Shown here piece after piece: positions 38,681 through 48,505 of a DNA stretch of 64,000 nt. Source of the stretch: Anaeramoeba flamelloides (taxonomy: Eukaryota; Metamonada; Anaeramoebidae); assembly GCA_027625915.1 (NCBI GenBank), contig JANTQA010000012.1:3379001-3443000 (forward strand), read 5' to 3'. A program made the position numbers and the translations under genes. Below the pieces are notes generated by a model. That model saw only the letters and a program-made list of their open reading frames with translations, made no database searches and was not told where the DNA came from. How positions within the stretch are numbered: the first letter of the stretch is position 1; every line of letters starts with the position of its first letter.

Positions 38681-38751
38681 TTCGGAATCCGGGAATTGAA
38701 CCCGGGCCAACTGGGTGAAAACCAGACGTTCTACCACTATACTAATCCCGA
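38681..38751 (-). tRNA. tRNA-Glu (UUC)
   Basis: The minus strand gives a 71-nt cloverleaf. The acceptor stem TCGGGAT / ATTCCGA has one G-U pair. The D region TTAGTATAGTGGT is typical of Asp/Glu tRNAs and serves as the A box. The anticodon loop TTTTCAC places TTC at 34-36. The T arm CCGGG-TTCAATT-CCCGG contains the B box. The CCA end is not encoded, as expected in eukaryotes, and there is no intron. A T7 terminator follows. Confidence 0.93.
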
Positions 38752-38919
38752 TTGTACATTTGTAATCGACTTTTAAAGTATTTAAAATCTAAATTCTTAT
38801 TATTAAAATAATTAAAATACATGATCAAAAATAAAAAAAAATCAAATAATTTTATTCGATCCACAAAGACTCACAATTCAAATTAATAACAGTCTATAAT
38901 TTGAATCAACAAAATATTT

Positions 38920-39118
38920 TACAGTCAGTTCCACTATTAAGGCACAAACTTTCAACGAAATTTAAGGCACAAAAAAACTCTCAAATTAAAGCACAAAATT
39001 TGTAATTTTTTTTTACAATTTATTTTTACTAGAATTTGAATTTTGTTCCACAATTTAAGATTTTTTTGAGCCTTAAATTTCGTTGAAAGTTTGTGCCTTA
39101 AAAGTGAAACTGACTGTA
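38920..39118. mobile_element. Tc1/mariner-like MITE, copy 1
   Basis: Near-perfect palindrome of 199 bp from TACAGTCAGT to ACTGACTGTA. Arms carry the motif AAGGCACAAA repeatedly, with AACTTTCAACGAAATTTAAG. The outer TA pairs and CAGT ends fit a TA-duplicating Tc1/mariner-type element. There is no coding capacity. It overlaps the 3' end of a LINE-like reading frame on the minus strand. Confidence 0.8.
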
Positions 39119-39602
39119 CAAATTTTAATAAAGAATCATAATTATCTTTTTCATTAACTAATGACAAGATAAATAATGAATCTTTGTTTCGATTAATATC
39201 TTTGATATTATTCTTATTATTTTTGTTGATTTGAATTAGTTTTTTAATATAAGTTGTTCGATTTTTTTCAGAGAATGGACAGTCCCATAAAAAATGATCG
39301 AAATCTTCAATAATTTCTAGGTTTAAATGTTTTTTGAATAGGTTGTATGATTTTGTTTTTATTTTATTCTTATCATAAACATAAGAATATCTATTTAGAT
39401 AATTTGTGAAGTTTCTTAGTTTTAAGATAGAAGTAGAGCCCTTCCATTTTAAGTATTTTTGTTGTTTGTTGATATTATTATTATACCTAATAATTTTTAA
39501 ATATTCTTGACCTTTCCATCCAGAACAGTTTATTATTAAGTTTACTCTAAATTGATTAAGGAAAATTGACCAAATTTGAAATTTAATAATATACCCCTTC
39601 AA
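39119..39602 (-). pseudogene. LINE (non-LTR) C-terminal fragment
   Basis: A minus-strand frame starting MKGYIIKFQIWSIFLNQFRV and including SGWKGQEYLK, KLRNFTNYLNRYSYVYDKNK and IIEDFDHFLWDCPFSEKNR. The last motif (H..LW.CP) matches the tail of non-LTR retrotransposons and the fragment at 770-1000. The frame is open for about 160 codons before it reads into the MITE at 38920-39118, so the MITE inserted at or near the end of the fragment. Reverse transcriptase and endonuclease are absent, and flanking MITEs on both sides suggest a much-reduced remnant. Confidence 0.5.
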
Positions 39603-39683
39603 AAGTCTTCAAAATTTTTTTTTTTTTTGATATTCCAAATATTTGAATAATAGCTCTTATTTTCAAAGTTTTTTTTTGAATTA

Positions 39684-39883
39684 TACAGTCAGTTTCACTT
39701 TTAAGGCACAAACTTGCAACGAAATTTAAGGCACAAAAAAATCTCAAATTAAAGCACAAAATTTGGAATTTTTTTTTATTACAATTTATTTTACTAGAAT
39801 TTGAATTTTGTTCCTTAATTTGAGATTTTTTTGTGCCTTAAATTTCGTTGAAAGTTTGTGTCTTAAAAGTGAAACTGACTGTA
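39684..39883. mobile_element. Tc1/mariner-like MITE, copy 2
   Basis: 200-bp palindrome from TACAGTCAGTTTCACTTTTA to its complement ending GAAACTGACTGTA. It is the same family and centre (TTTATTTTACTAGAATTTGA) as copy 1, 566 bp away. Confidence 0.85.
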
Positions 39884-41217
39884 ACAATTTTTTTTTTACT
39901 TTTTTTTATTTTATTTTTAGAGGAAAAATAAATATCTCTCGAGTATAGTATTGGATATTAAAATCGAAATTAATATATTATAATAGATAACTTCAATTAT
40001 TAAAAATATTTTTCTTGAAAATTTGATTTTTAATGGGTCAATAATTTTGAAAGATAGTTTATTTCAAAAAAGTGAGTAAATTATCCTTTGAATGTCAATT
40101 TTACAAAAAAAAACTTATTTTTTTATAATTAATTTTAATCCTTTCTTATTTTCAAAAATATTTAATCGGTCTTTGTACTTAAAAATCCAATTTAAAATCC
40201 ATTCTGATATTTAAAAATCTTATAAAGTTTCTCAATTTTTTTAAAAATTATCAAATAGGATTCCACATTTTTCTTTGAAAAGTAATATATGTTGATAACC
40301 AAATTTTTCCTGGTTAGAAAAGCGAAACTTATTAACCAGTCTCAATAAATTTCTAACTCGGGACAAATCAATTTAATTTCTAAATTAAAGCTGAATACTA
40401 AAAAATAATTTACTGTTGAGAGAAAAATGTTGGAAACAGAAAAATGGCTGGTCACGCTTTTTAATTGGGAACATTAGTAAAATTGAAAATCAAATCCTAT
40501 TGATAATAAGGTGAATTTTATATAAATCCAGATTTAAAGGTGTTATAAGTTCATTAATCTGTAGTGCGTATAAAATACTCATTTGAATGGTTGATAACAA
40601 AAGTAGATCATGCTATTTTAACAAAAATCCAAGTTTTAGTAAAGTTTACTATTAATTCTGAAAATGGTAATTTTTAAACTTGCTTTAGATTATAAGAGAT
40701 AAGGTTTTGAAAAAGTAGAATTACACTAATCGTTATTCTAATAAGTAGATTATTGTTATTTTCTTTAGTTATTTCACAAACGATTGATATTAACAATCAT
40801 TTTCTGTAATGTTCAACATTAAAAATGCTGTCCAACTATTTTTCTCTTTCCAACATTTTTCACTCAAAAGTAACATTAATAAAGTCGATAATTGTCTCAA
40901 AAAATATATTGTGAATTATTTATCTTTATTATTTTTTCATTCGAACCTTATATTATCTCTTATTCTTTTTGAAACAAAAACCGAAAAGAAAATAAACCAC
41001 ACAAAAATTAATTCAAAGCTTTAAAAACAAATATTTTTAAAGTCAATTTTTACGTCACTTTAAAAAAAAAAACCACAAAAAAAGTTCCCCTCAAAAGTTG
41101 TTGAAAAAGAAAAGTACCCACCCTGACTCCAAACGAATACTTTTTCGAAATTGAATATTGTTGAAACATTTTTCTCTTTTTCTTGAAATTGGATTGAAAC
41201 AAACCATAACGTACGCT
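39884..41217. other. AT-rich intergenic region, no gene seen
   Basis: No supported gene. A 71-codon frame at 40809-41024 has no distinctive composition. The last 150 bases before 41218 are leader-like; the downstream gene frame is open to 41158 but without an earlier ATG. Confidence 0.55.
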
Positions 41218-42138
41218 ATGACAAACGAAACAACAAGCGAAGTTTATAACGAAGTCATCAAGCACCCGTGGAGCAAAGGCTATTTATTACGCAAAAAAGT
41301 GGAGCCATATTTTTATGGCTTCATCACGGGCAAAAACAACAAGACGATCACAAAAATCATTCAAAACCATAAAGTCAGGATCGAATTGCCAGACGAGTTA
41401 TCGGGGAAATTGTATTACTCGATCACTGGTATGAAGAAGGACAAAATCCAAGGAGCCTCTGACGAGATGGACAAGATTATTAAATGGGCGATCCCACGAT
41501 TAAACTGGACGCATTTTGTCTCTATCCCGTTGCTGACAAAAAAAATGCGGAATTCTATGAAGAGCTTCCAAAAGAGCATCCATTCCACTGTCAGTGTGGC
41601 TGAGGGCTTTTCGGAGGAGATCATGCAGTCGCCATACAAATTCCACTTGACCATTTTAATGATGAAGCTGTATAAAGAGGAGCAACGAGACAAGGCCATC
41701 GAAATTTTAAAGCAAGTCAAAATAGACGGATCAGAGGGCGTTCTCAATTCTGAAATTACAATCAAGTCTCTTTCCACATTCCCAGAAAACGATTTTGAAA
41801 ACTGTCAGGTGATGTACGCACAAGTCCAACAAGATGAAACATTTAAAAAGATCCATCGGCTTCATTTATTATTAATTGAGAAATTCCAACAAGCAGGGAT
41901 CGAAGTAGATACAAACCCCCTCACTTTACATGCCACACTCATGAATTATCGTTATAAAATCCAGAAAAATAATCAAAAAAAACAGAATACAATAAACTTT
42001 TCAAAATTAAAAGAAAACAACGAATTTTTGAATTACAACTTTGGTACACAAATTATTAACCAAATACATCTAAGTACCTTAGGCAAATATCATAAAAGTG
42101 GGTTTTACATGCCACACTACATGATTACAAACAAATAA
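41218..42138 (+). CDS. ASCC1-like KH and 2H phosphoesterase-like protein
   Basis: A 306-residue protein from ATG 41218. Residues about 31-70 are a KH domain (YFYGFITGKNNKTITKIIQN), with GKNN at the GxxG loop. The rest is the AKAP7/LigT-type 2H fold with both signature motifs, HLT at 143-145 in KFHLTILMMKL and HAT at 238-240 in LTLHATLMN. KH followed by a 2H domain is the architecture of ASCC1, the activating signal cointegrator complex subunit 1, which in animals works in transcription coactivation and alkylation repair with ASCC2/3. The length is near the human protein's (about 357). Both histidine motifs are intact, so the nucleic-acid end-processing activity of 2H enzymes is possible. Codon use is clearly coding. 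A frame open for 20 codons upstream leaves a 5' exon possible. ASCC1 rather than a stand-alone AKAP7-like protein is the best call. Confidence 0.88.
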   Translation: MTNETTSEVYNEVIKHPWSKGYLLRKKVEPYFYGFITGKNNKTITKIIQNHKVRIELPDELSGKLYYSITGMKKDKIQGASDEMDKIIKWAIPRLNWTHFVSIPLLTKKMRNSMKSFQKSIHSTVSVAEGFSEEIMQSPYKFHLTILMMKLYKEEQRDKAIEILKQVKIDGSEGVLNSEITIKSLSTFPENDFENCQVMYAQVQQDETFKKIHRLHLLLIEKFQQAGIEVDTNPLTLHATLMNYRYKIQKNNQKKQNTINFSKLKENNEFLNYNFGTQIINQIHLSTLGKYHKSGFYMPHYMITNK

Positions 42139-42414
42139 ATATTTTATTCATCTTCTCATTTTTAAACCTCTCTACAAAAAATGCCATGACTTTTATAGGC
42201 GTAACAAACTCTTTCCTACTCTTTAAAATATTTTAATAGAATGAAAAGCTTTGTAAATGTGTGTTTTTTTTTCGAGCGCTCTGAATATTTGCTTTTGAAA
42301 TCATAAGTGATCATGACTTTAAACACCAAATATAGTTTTTGTTTTGAATTCCTTAAAAAATTTAGAAAATATTTTGAAATGGAAAATATTCGAATTTTTT
42401 CAAACACACCCTAA
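42139..42414. other. Short intergenic stretch
   Basis: AT-rich 3' flank of the ASCC1-like gene with nothing distinctive. Confidence 0.6.
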
Positions 42415-43198
42415 ATCATAAATATTGTTTAAGGGATTAGCGTCTACCAAGGAGAAGCCTAGGATCAAAGTATGTTGTTATTGGGTGTAACCACATTAGT
42501 GTTACGTGGTTCAAATGTCTCTAAAAAATCGATTTCAAAGTAGTAATATTTGTTGATCCTCATCAATTAAAAATGATCTATGTATTAGTAAAAAACTCAA
42601 CAAATACAGAATAAAATCTGCATTTCGCCATAAATTTAAAGATTGAATTATCAATATTCAGACTACAAAGTCATTAAATATCTATCTTAAATTTATGGCG
42701 AAATGTAGATTAGTTAAATAAAAAATTCGTTTTTTTTTAAAAATTAAATAATTAACGAATAAAGTTTTTTGTCAAATTATTTCTCAAATCATGCAAATAT
42801 ATTGATGCTATAAGTAGACTTATCAAAAGCAAACAAAACTAATCAGTCTTTGTACTTTTATGTTGATGATTATTTAGTTAATCTTTGAAATTCAAAAATT
42901 CTAAAAATAGTTACTTTTGGAAGTTCTAAATATAAATTATTAAATACTGGAATACTTTATTTTGGGTTTTTATTTTTAGATTTGGAAAAGGAATTTGAAA
43001 AAAAATTTTTCAAAAAGAAATTTTTTAATTGTGATCATTAGTAAAAAATGTAATAATTTGTTGTGCAAAAAGATTTATAATAGATTTTTTAGAGCTATTT
43101 GAGACATGGTGCACTAATACCATTTACACCCAATTACAACATATTTTGATTATAGAGAAATCTATGGTGGACGCTAATCCCTTAAATAGTGTTCATAC
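42415..43198. mobile_element. 784-bp element with about 120-bp inverted repeats
   Basis: The left arm 42415-42535 contains TTTAAGGGATTAGCGTCTAC, TATGTTGTTATTGGGTGTAA and TCTAAAAAATCGATT. The complement of the right arm 43080-43198 contains the same words in order (AAGGGATTAGCGTCCACC, ATATGTTGTAATTGGGTGTA, CTCTAAAAAATCTATT). Long arms and a noncoding interior suggest a non-autonomous DNA transposon, possibly MULE- or foldback-like. A second, unrelated palindrome (42618-42710) lies inside. Confidence 0.7.
42618..42710. repeat. 93-bp palindrome nested in the 784-bp element
   Basis: CTGCATTTCGCCATAAATTT at 42618-42637 is complementary to AAATTTATGGCGAAATGTAG at about 42689-42708. The arms are nearly perfect, suggesting a younger MITE inserted into the older element. 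Confidence 0.65.
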
Positions 43199-43245
43199 GA
43201 TTTTTTTTTTTTGATTTAATTTTATCATGAAAAGAAAAAATCTCT

Positions 43246-43371
43246 CAAGGTATTATGGCCACCATAGAAACATGTATTGGTCAAGTGTGTTGTGATTGAG
43301 ATAAATGATATTAGTGCCACATGGACCACATGGTTTCTGTGACTCTAAAAAATCTAGTATAAATAAACTTT
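43246..43371. repeat. Solo arm related to the 784-bp element
   Basis: Contains GGCCACCATAGAAACATGTA, GTGTGTTGTGATTGAGATAA, ATGATATTAGTGCCACATGG and GACTCTAAAAAATCTAGTA. These parallel, in order, the arm of the neighbouring 784-bp element (ACCATAGA, ATGTTGTAATTGGGTGTAAA, GGTATTAGTGCACCATG, CTCTAAAAAATCTATT). It looks like a diverged single arm of the same family. Confidence 0.5.
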
Positions 43372-43440
43372 GTTTCAGTTAAAGTGATATCCAAAAAAAA
43401 ACATTTTTTTCAAATATCAATTATTATTTATAATTAACCT

Positions 43441-44172
43441 AAACTTTGTTTCAGTCAAAGGTTAGAATCCAAAAAATCCAAAAAAAAAAAAACATTTTTT
43501 TCAAATACAAATTATTTTATATAACCAACCTTTGAAGAATAAATAAGAAATAATCAGACTAATGCACATTAAAGAACTGTTGATATTCATCTGAAAGAAA
43601 ACTAATTAATCAATATATTTTCTTGACAATTTCAAAACACAAATTATTGGGGCACCTTTGAGAAAAACAAGAATCTTTGTTTTGATCTTTCTAATGGTAT
43701 TTGAATAATCAATAGGAAACAACTTTTTCTTCATTTTCCATACTTTTACTTTAGAAATCAAGTTCCCAAACGAAGTGTGTTGGGTTTTGTGGTCTCTATT
43801 TGAAAAAGTAAATCAAAATGAAGTAAAAATTTTTCATATTTATAATTCAAATATCAGAATCAAAGATTGAATAAAATCCCAATATAAATCAATATTATTT
43901 CTCAACAATAATTTTCACAGTTTCAATAACCTTAGAATAACATGCTTTTAACAAGCGACTATTGATCTTACAATAAAAAAAAATTTTTTTGCAACTGAAT
44001 TAGGTGTCAAAAAATAATCGAAAAAAAGAAATAAGCAAAATATGTGAAAAAATGATTTCAAGTTCGAAAATTTCCAAATAAATTTTTTCTTCTAATATCC
44101 ATTCAAGCCCTTCAAACATATGTATTTCATTCATATAACAATTGGGCCACTTTGACTGAAAAATATTTTATG
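43441..44172. repeat. Dispersed repeat, copy 2 (carries a MITE)
   Basis: Collinear with copy 1 at 17790-18500 over its whole length and in the same orientation, with a MITE of the TACTGGTATTTGAA family at the same internal place (43692-43859). Just upstream (43381-43440) its first 60 bp or so, including the AAACTTTGTTTCAGT word, appear duplicated in tandem. Confidence 0.75.
43692..43859. mobile_element. MITE inside dispersed repeat copy 2
   Basis: Reads TAATGGTATTTGAATAATCA at its left and TAATTCAAATATCAGAAT at its right, with complementary inner arms. It occupies the position equivalent to 18015-18181, so it was present before the two host repeats diverged. Confidence 0.65.
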
Positions 44173-44186
44173 AAGAACAATAAAGA

Positions 44187-44640
44187 AATAAGTAGAATTA
44201 AATACCTCAAAAGGAAGTTGAAATTATGTATAAAGAAAATGAATCAATCAATAAAATTTCAGAAAAATTGAAAAAACTCAAATTCTTAGATGGCCAGTTG
44301 AGAAAAACAACAAGGTTCATTTTGATCTTCAATGAATATCCAAATAAAATTCCAATAGAAAACATTATGATATTTACACAATCATTTTTACTAATACAAT
44401 AACAATAGAATAGACACATTTTTACCAAGCGACTATCAATCTTGTAATAAAAAAAAATTTTTACAAAACAATTACCTATCAAAAAAAAAATAAAGAAAAA
44501 AAGAAAAAAAAAGAAAAAAAGATATCAATTTTGAAATATATAATCAATTTCCGATTCTAATATCAATTTAAACTCTTTAAACATATGTAATTTATTCATA
44601 ACAACTGGACCCTATTGACTGGAAAATGAATTGTTATTAC
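44187..44640. repeat. Dispersed repeat, copy 3 (without the MITE)
   Basis: Shares AAACTCAAATTCTTAG, GAGAAAAACAACAAGGTTCA, TTTTTACCAAGCGACTATCA and ATCTTGTAATAAAAAAAAAT with copies 1 and 2 in the same order, but passes directly from the TTTTGATCTTC block to the GAATATCCAAATAAAATTCC block. The intervening MITE of the other copies is absent. It lies head-to-tail after copy 2. Confidence 0.65.
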
Positions 44641-47600
44641 ACAATGAATTATTTGAATTTTTTACAAACGACCACTATAAAACTTTATCGTTTCGGAAAT
44701 CTTTTTTTATCGTATTTCAAATCTAAAAATAGAAACTCAAAATAATTTTAACCCAATATTTATAATGAATATTTAGACCTTCAAAAAAAATTATTTTTTT
44801 CATTTTTTTTAATTTCTTATATACTCAATAACTATCAACATAAAAAACCGAAAGACTGGTTAGTTTTTTTCTTCATTTATAAAACTTAACTTTTTTTTTC
44901 AAAAATTTTGGCTCACTTTATCATGTGAATAGAAACTTTTTTGAGGATTTATCCAAAGTACTCTTATCAAAAAAATATTTTAGAATTTTTGGATCATAAT
45001 CATTTTTTCTAATTTTGCAAATATTTTGTTTTGCTTTTTCAAATTTTTGTTTTTCTTTTTTTTTCTCTTTTTTTTCTATTTCTTTTACAAATTTTTGTTT
45101 TTTCAAATTTTTTTTTTTTTTTTTTTTTTTCAAAAGATCACATGGAAAAAAAAAAAGATCTTCGAAAAGACAAATAATCAATCCGAAAATTGAGACTATT
45201 TCATGTTTTTATAAATGAATTTAATTATTTGTAAAAAATCTCGTTGTTAACTTTTTTTCAGTGAAAATTTCAGTAATAAAAAATCTGAAATGCTCATTTC
45301 AAAAATTGTGACTCACTTTTTTTAGTTTTGATTTTATTTTTTTTTTAATTTTAAAAATATCTGGTTTTTATATATTTAGAATAATTAAAAAGTGAATTAC
45401 AAATCAGATTTAGTTATTAAATGTTCTTGAATACAAAAGAATATTTTTTATATTTCAATTTATTATTTTAGGTAAGTTACAAGTCTTGAAATAGTGCTGA
45501 TATTGTTTAAAGTAGTCTTTGATGTTTGTTGTTGGTTTAGTTGCCCCGTGCCGACCATTTATTATATTTATTATTGTTTTAATTTGTTCACTTACTCTTG
45601 ATAATTTTTACCTTTGCTTTATCTTTTCTTCTTCAATTTATCCAGACGATCATTCTCCAAATATCAGAATTAGTAAGTTATCACTAGAGATTTTTTCCTT
45701 GATTTGAAAAGAGATTTGATCTGGGTAAAAAAAAAAAAAAAAAAAAAACAATAATCAAATTTTAATTAATAATTACTTTTTCAAAAAATGTTAAAAAAAA
45801 TAATTTTATGGAAAAAGAAAATTAGAAAAGAAAAATAAACTGTTTGAAAATTACAAATCAAACCAGTACTAAAAAAGACTTTATAAATAAATCAATTAAC
45901 ATTTGAATTAGATTCTAAGAAAAAAAAAAAAAACACTACTTTGAAATAAAACCAATAGATAAGATATTTTTTATTTCGGGTTTATTACTCAATTAAAAAT
46001 TTGATAAAATTAGAATTTTTTATATTTTTGAAGAGTTATTGAATATTTTCATGGATACCAAAAGGATTTGATATCTGTGAGAGGAAAAATAAATGAGAAT
46101 ATTTTGTGATTAGTGATATTATTATTACTTAGATTGTATAAAATCTAAAACGTTGAATTCATCATTACAAAATATTTTTAAAATTTTTTTTAAAGCTGGA
46201 TTTTGACTACAAAAGTTAAGCGGAAATTATTTTTTCACTTAAAACAAGTGAAAGAAGACTAATTCCCCTCTTTAATATTTATCTCACCAAAAATATGTGC
46301 CAAAATTCTCTAATATACCAACCAACCGACCAATCATACCTTAACAGACTCTAACCCACCATAGCATCAATTAACCTACCAGAAAATCTGTTGAAAATAC
46401 TTATACATAATGTATTTTAATAGAAGTGACTATTTTGAAAAAAAAAATGAGAATTAGGCCAATTTTGTAATTTGACCAAAAATTTTACAATTAATATTTT
46501 TCCCATTTTTTTTCTAGACTATTTAACCCCCAAACCAAAAATAAATTAGATACTATATTTTATTGTTATTATTATTTGGCTATTTATATTTAATTTATGA
46601 ATCTAACATATCCTTTAACGAATATAGTTATTTACCATTCTCTGAAAACTGAAGTATAATACATCTAGGTTACAAAAAAAAAAATACTCAAAAGTCAACA
46701 AATAAAGAAAAACTAAAATATTATTTTTGAAGAATTAATCGATTGGCTTTCACAAATTAAAAAATATATACCTTGATCCAAAAACTTTTTTTAATTCTCA
46801 AACAAAAAAAAAGGAATAATTGAAGTCTCTAGTAATTTGTGATTGGTTTGCTCCATTCTCAAGAAGTGACTTGAAACTAAAAAGGGTATTGTTGAATTTC
46901 CCTTCTATAAATTACAAAATTCTAATCACAAAAGAAAAAATTCAGAGGATCTCTTTTAGCCAAAAAATTAATCACAAAAAAAAGTTTAAAAGCATTTTTG
47001 TATTTCAAAAAATCAACTTTTACCAAAAAAAAAATAACTTGTTTCTTTTTTTTAAATTTCCAAAGTGTTAAAGTTCTTTAATTTGAAACCAATTGTTTTC
47101 TTTAAGTACCTAATAAATATAATTCAATTTAATCTAATTTCTGGTTATTCTGTAACCCTCTAAATTTGAAAATGTAAGGATTTTGTAATAGACTGCAACA
47201 AAAAAATAACTCTTTTAAGAAATGAAAAAAATGAAAATATTAAATTTCGTCGGGATCTCAAAAAGGGCCCAAGTTTGACACTCCAAAACCAACACAATTA
47301 AATTCAAAATTATAATTCATAACCATTTAAATTGGAAATTGGGTGTTTTTCGTTAGCACTTTTTTGAGAAACATGAACTCGTTTTTAATTGTTGATTTTT
47401 AGAGATCGATCGCTACATTAGGTTGGTTGATATTGGATTGGTACTAAGTTATTTTCCAAAATTACAAAAATTTTTTTTTCTCCTTTCCAGAAAAGTCTTT
47501 TTCCAATTAATGACTCAACCATTAAAATTCAATTTTGTTGATTACATGAAGTAGTTAATTTTCACTTTAATTTCTCATTTATTTATACCCTTACACAACC

Positions 47601-48505
47601 CCTATTATATCATAAATTCAAATGGGGTAGTAAGTGAATAAAGTGGATTTCCATTTCGAGCCTTTAAAAGCTAAATTTAAAATTTTGCAAGTTGAAAACA
47701 GCTTTCAAAAGGACATTATTTTTCGAAAAAAAACTTGAAATGAAAAATTTTACAAACTAGCTATTTTCTCAACATTACTTTAAGTTGAAAAATGAGTTTT
47801 TCGTTGAAAAAGTAATATACCACAAACATGAAATTCGGAAAACCTTAAACCCCCATCAGAAAAAATATTTTCAATGCAGGCTATGGATCGTAAACCGGAA
47901 ATACTCATGTGAATGAATGATCTTCGTAGTATCTGAAAAGTCATATTTTTTGAAAAAAGATCCTAAAAGCTTCCTTTTGAACTTTAAATATTTTCTCACT
48001 TTCATCGATTAAGGAAGTTTTCAAAATCCACAAATGCCCGTTATCCTTTCTGAATGTAAAAATATTGTATTTTCGTTCGCTTTATTAGTCCAAAACTTTA
48101 AAGAGTTCAACCCAAACTTATTCTAAAAACCCAAAGAATTAAAAATATTTATCAGAAAAAAAGTTTGTGAATCAAGCAATGCCAAGGATTTCAATTTTCA
48201 AAGATAAATGTAACACCCTGTCAAAAGTTCAAAACTAAACCCAAAAAAAAAAACCCGAACTTGACCATCCACTACAAAAAATCTTGAGACACTTACCAAG
48301 CTTAACACTTTTGCAACACATTTCTGATTTAAAAGTGTTTAAAAGGTTGACACATTGTCTTCAAGTCTTTGAAAGGTTGAAAATGCTGAAAGATTGATAA
48401 AAGCTAAGAGTTTTTTTGTAAGGACTTTCTCGGGTGGAAATATCATTTTTTGCTAATTTTTTTCTGCAACCAACAGTTTTTTGATCTTAAATCATAAGCC
48501 AATTT
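44641..48505. other. AT-rich intergenic region, no gene seen
   Basis: No gene is supported over about 3.9 kb. Frames at 45519-45707 (hydrophobic, 62 codons) and 46820-47071 (Lys/Phe-rich, starting at TTG) show no family signal. A C-rich patch with repeated ACCAACCGACC-like words lies near 46318-46382. Confidence 0.5.

Noticed and set aside
38555-38737. 60-codon minus-strand frame
   Set aside because: It is a chance reading through the tRNA-Glu gene and its flank.
45519-45707. 62-codon hydrophobic frame
   Set aside because: Starts within AT-rich DNA without any supporting feature. The peptide has a few C/G codons but no recognisable motif.
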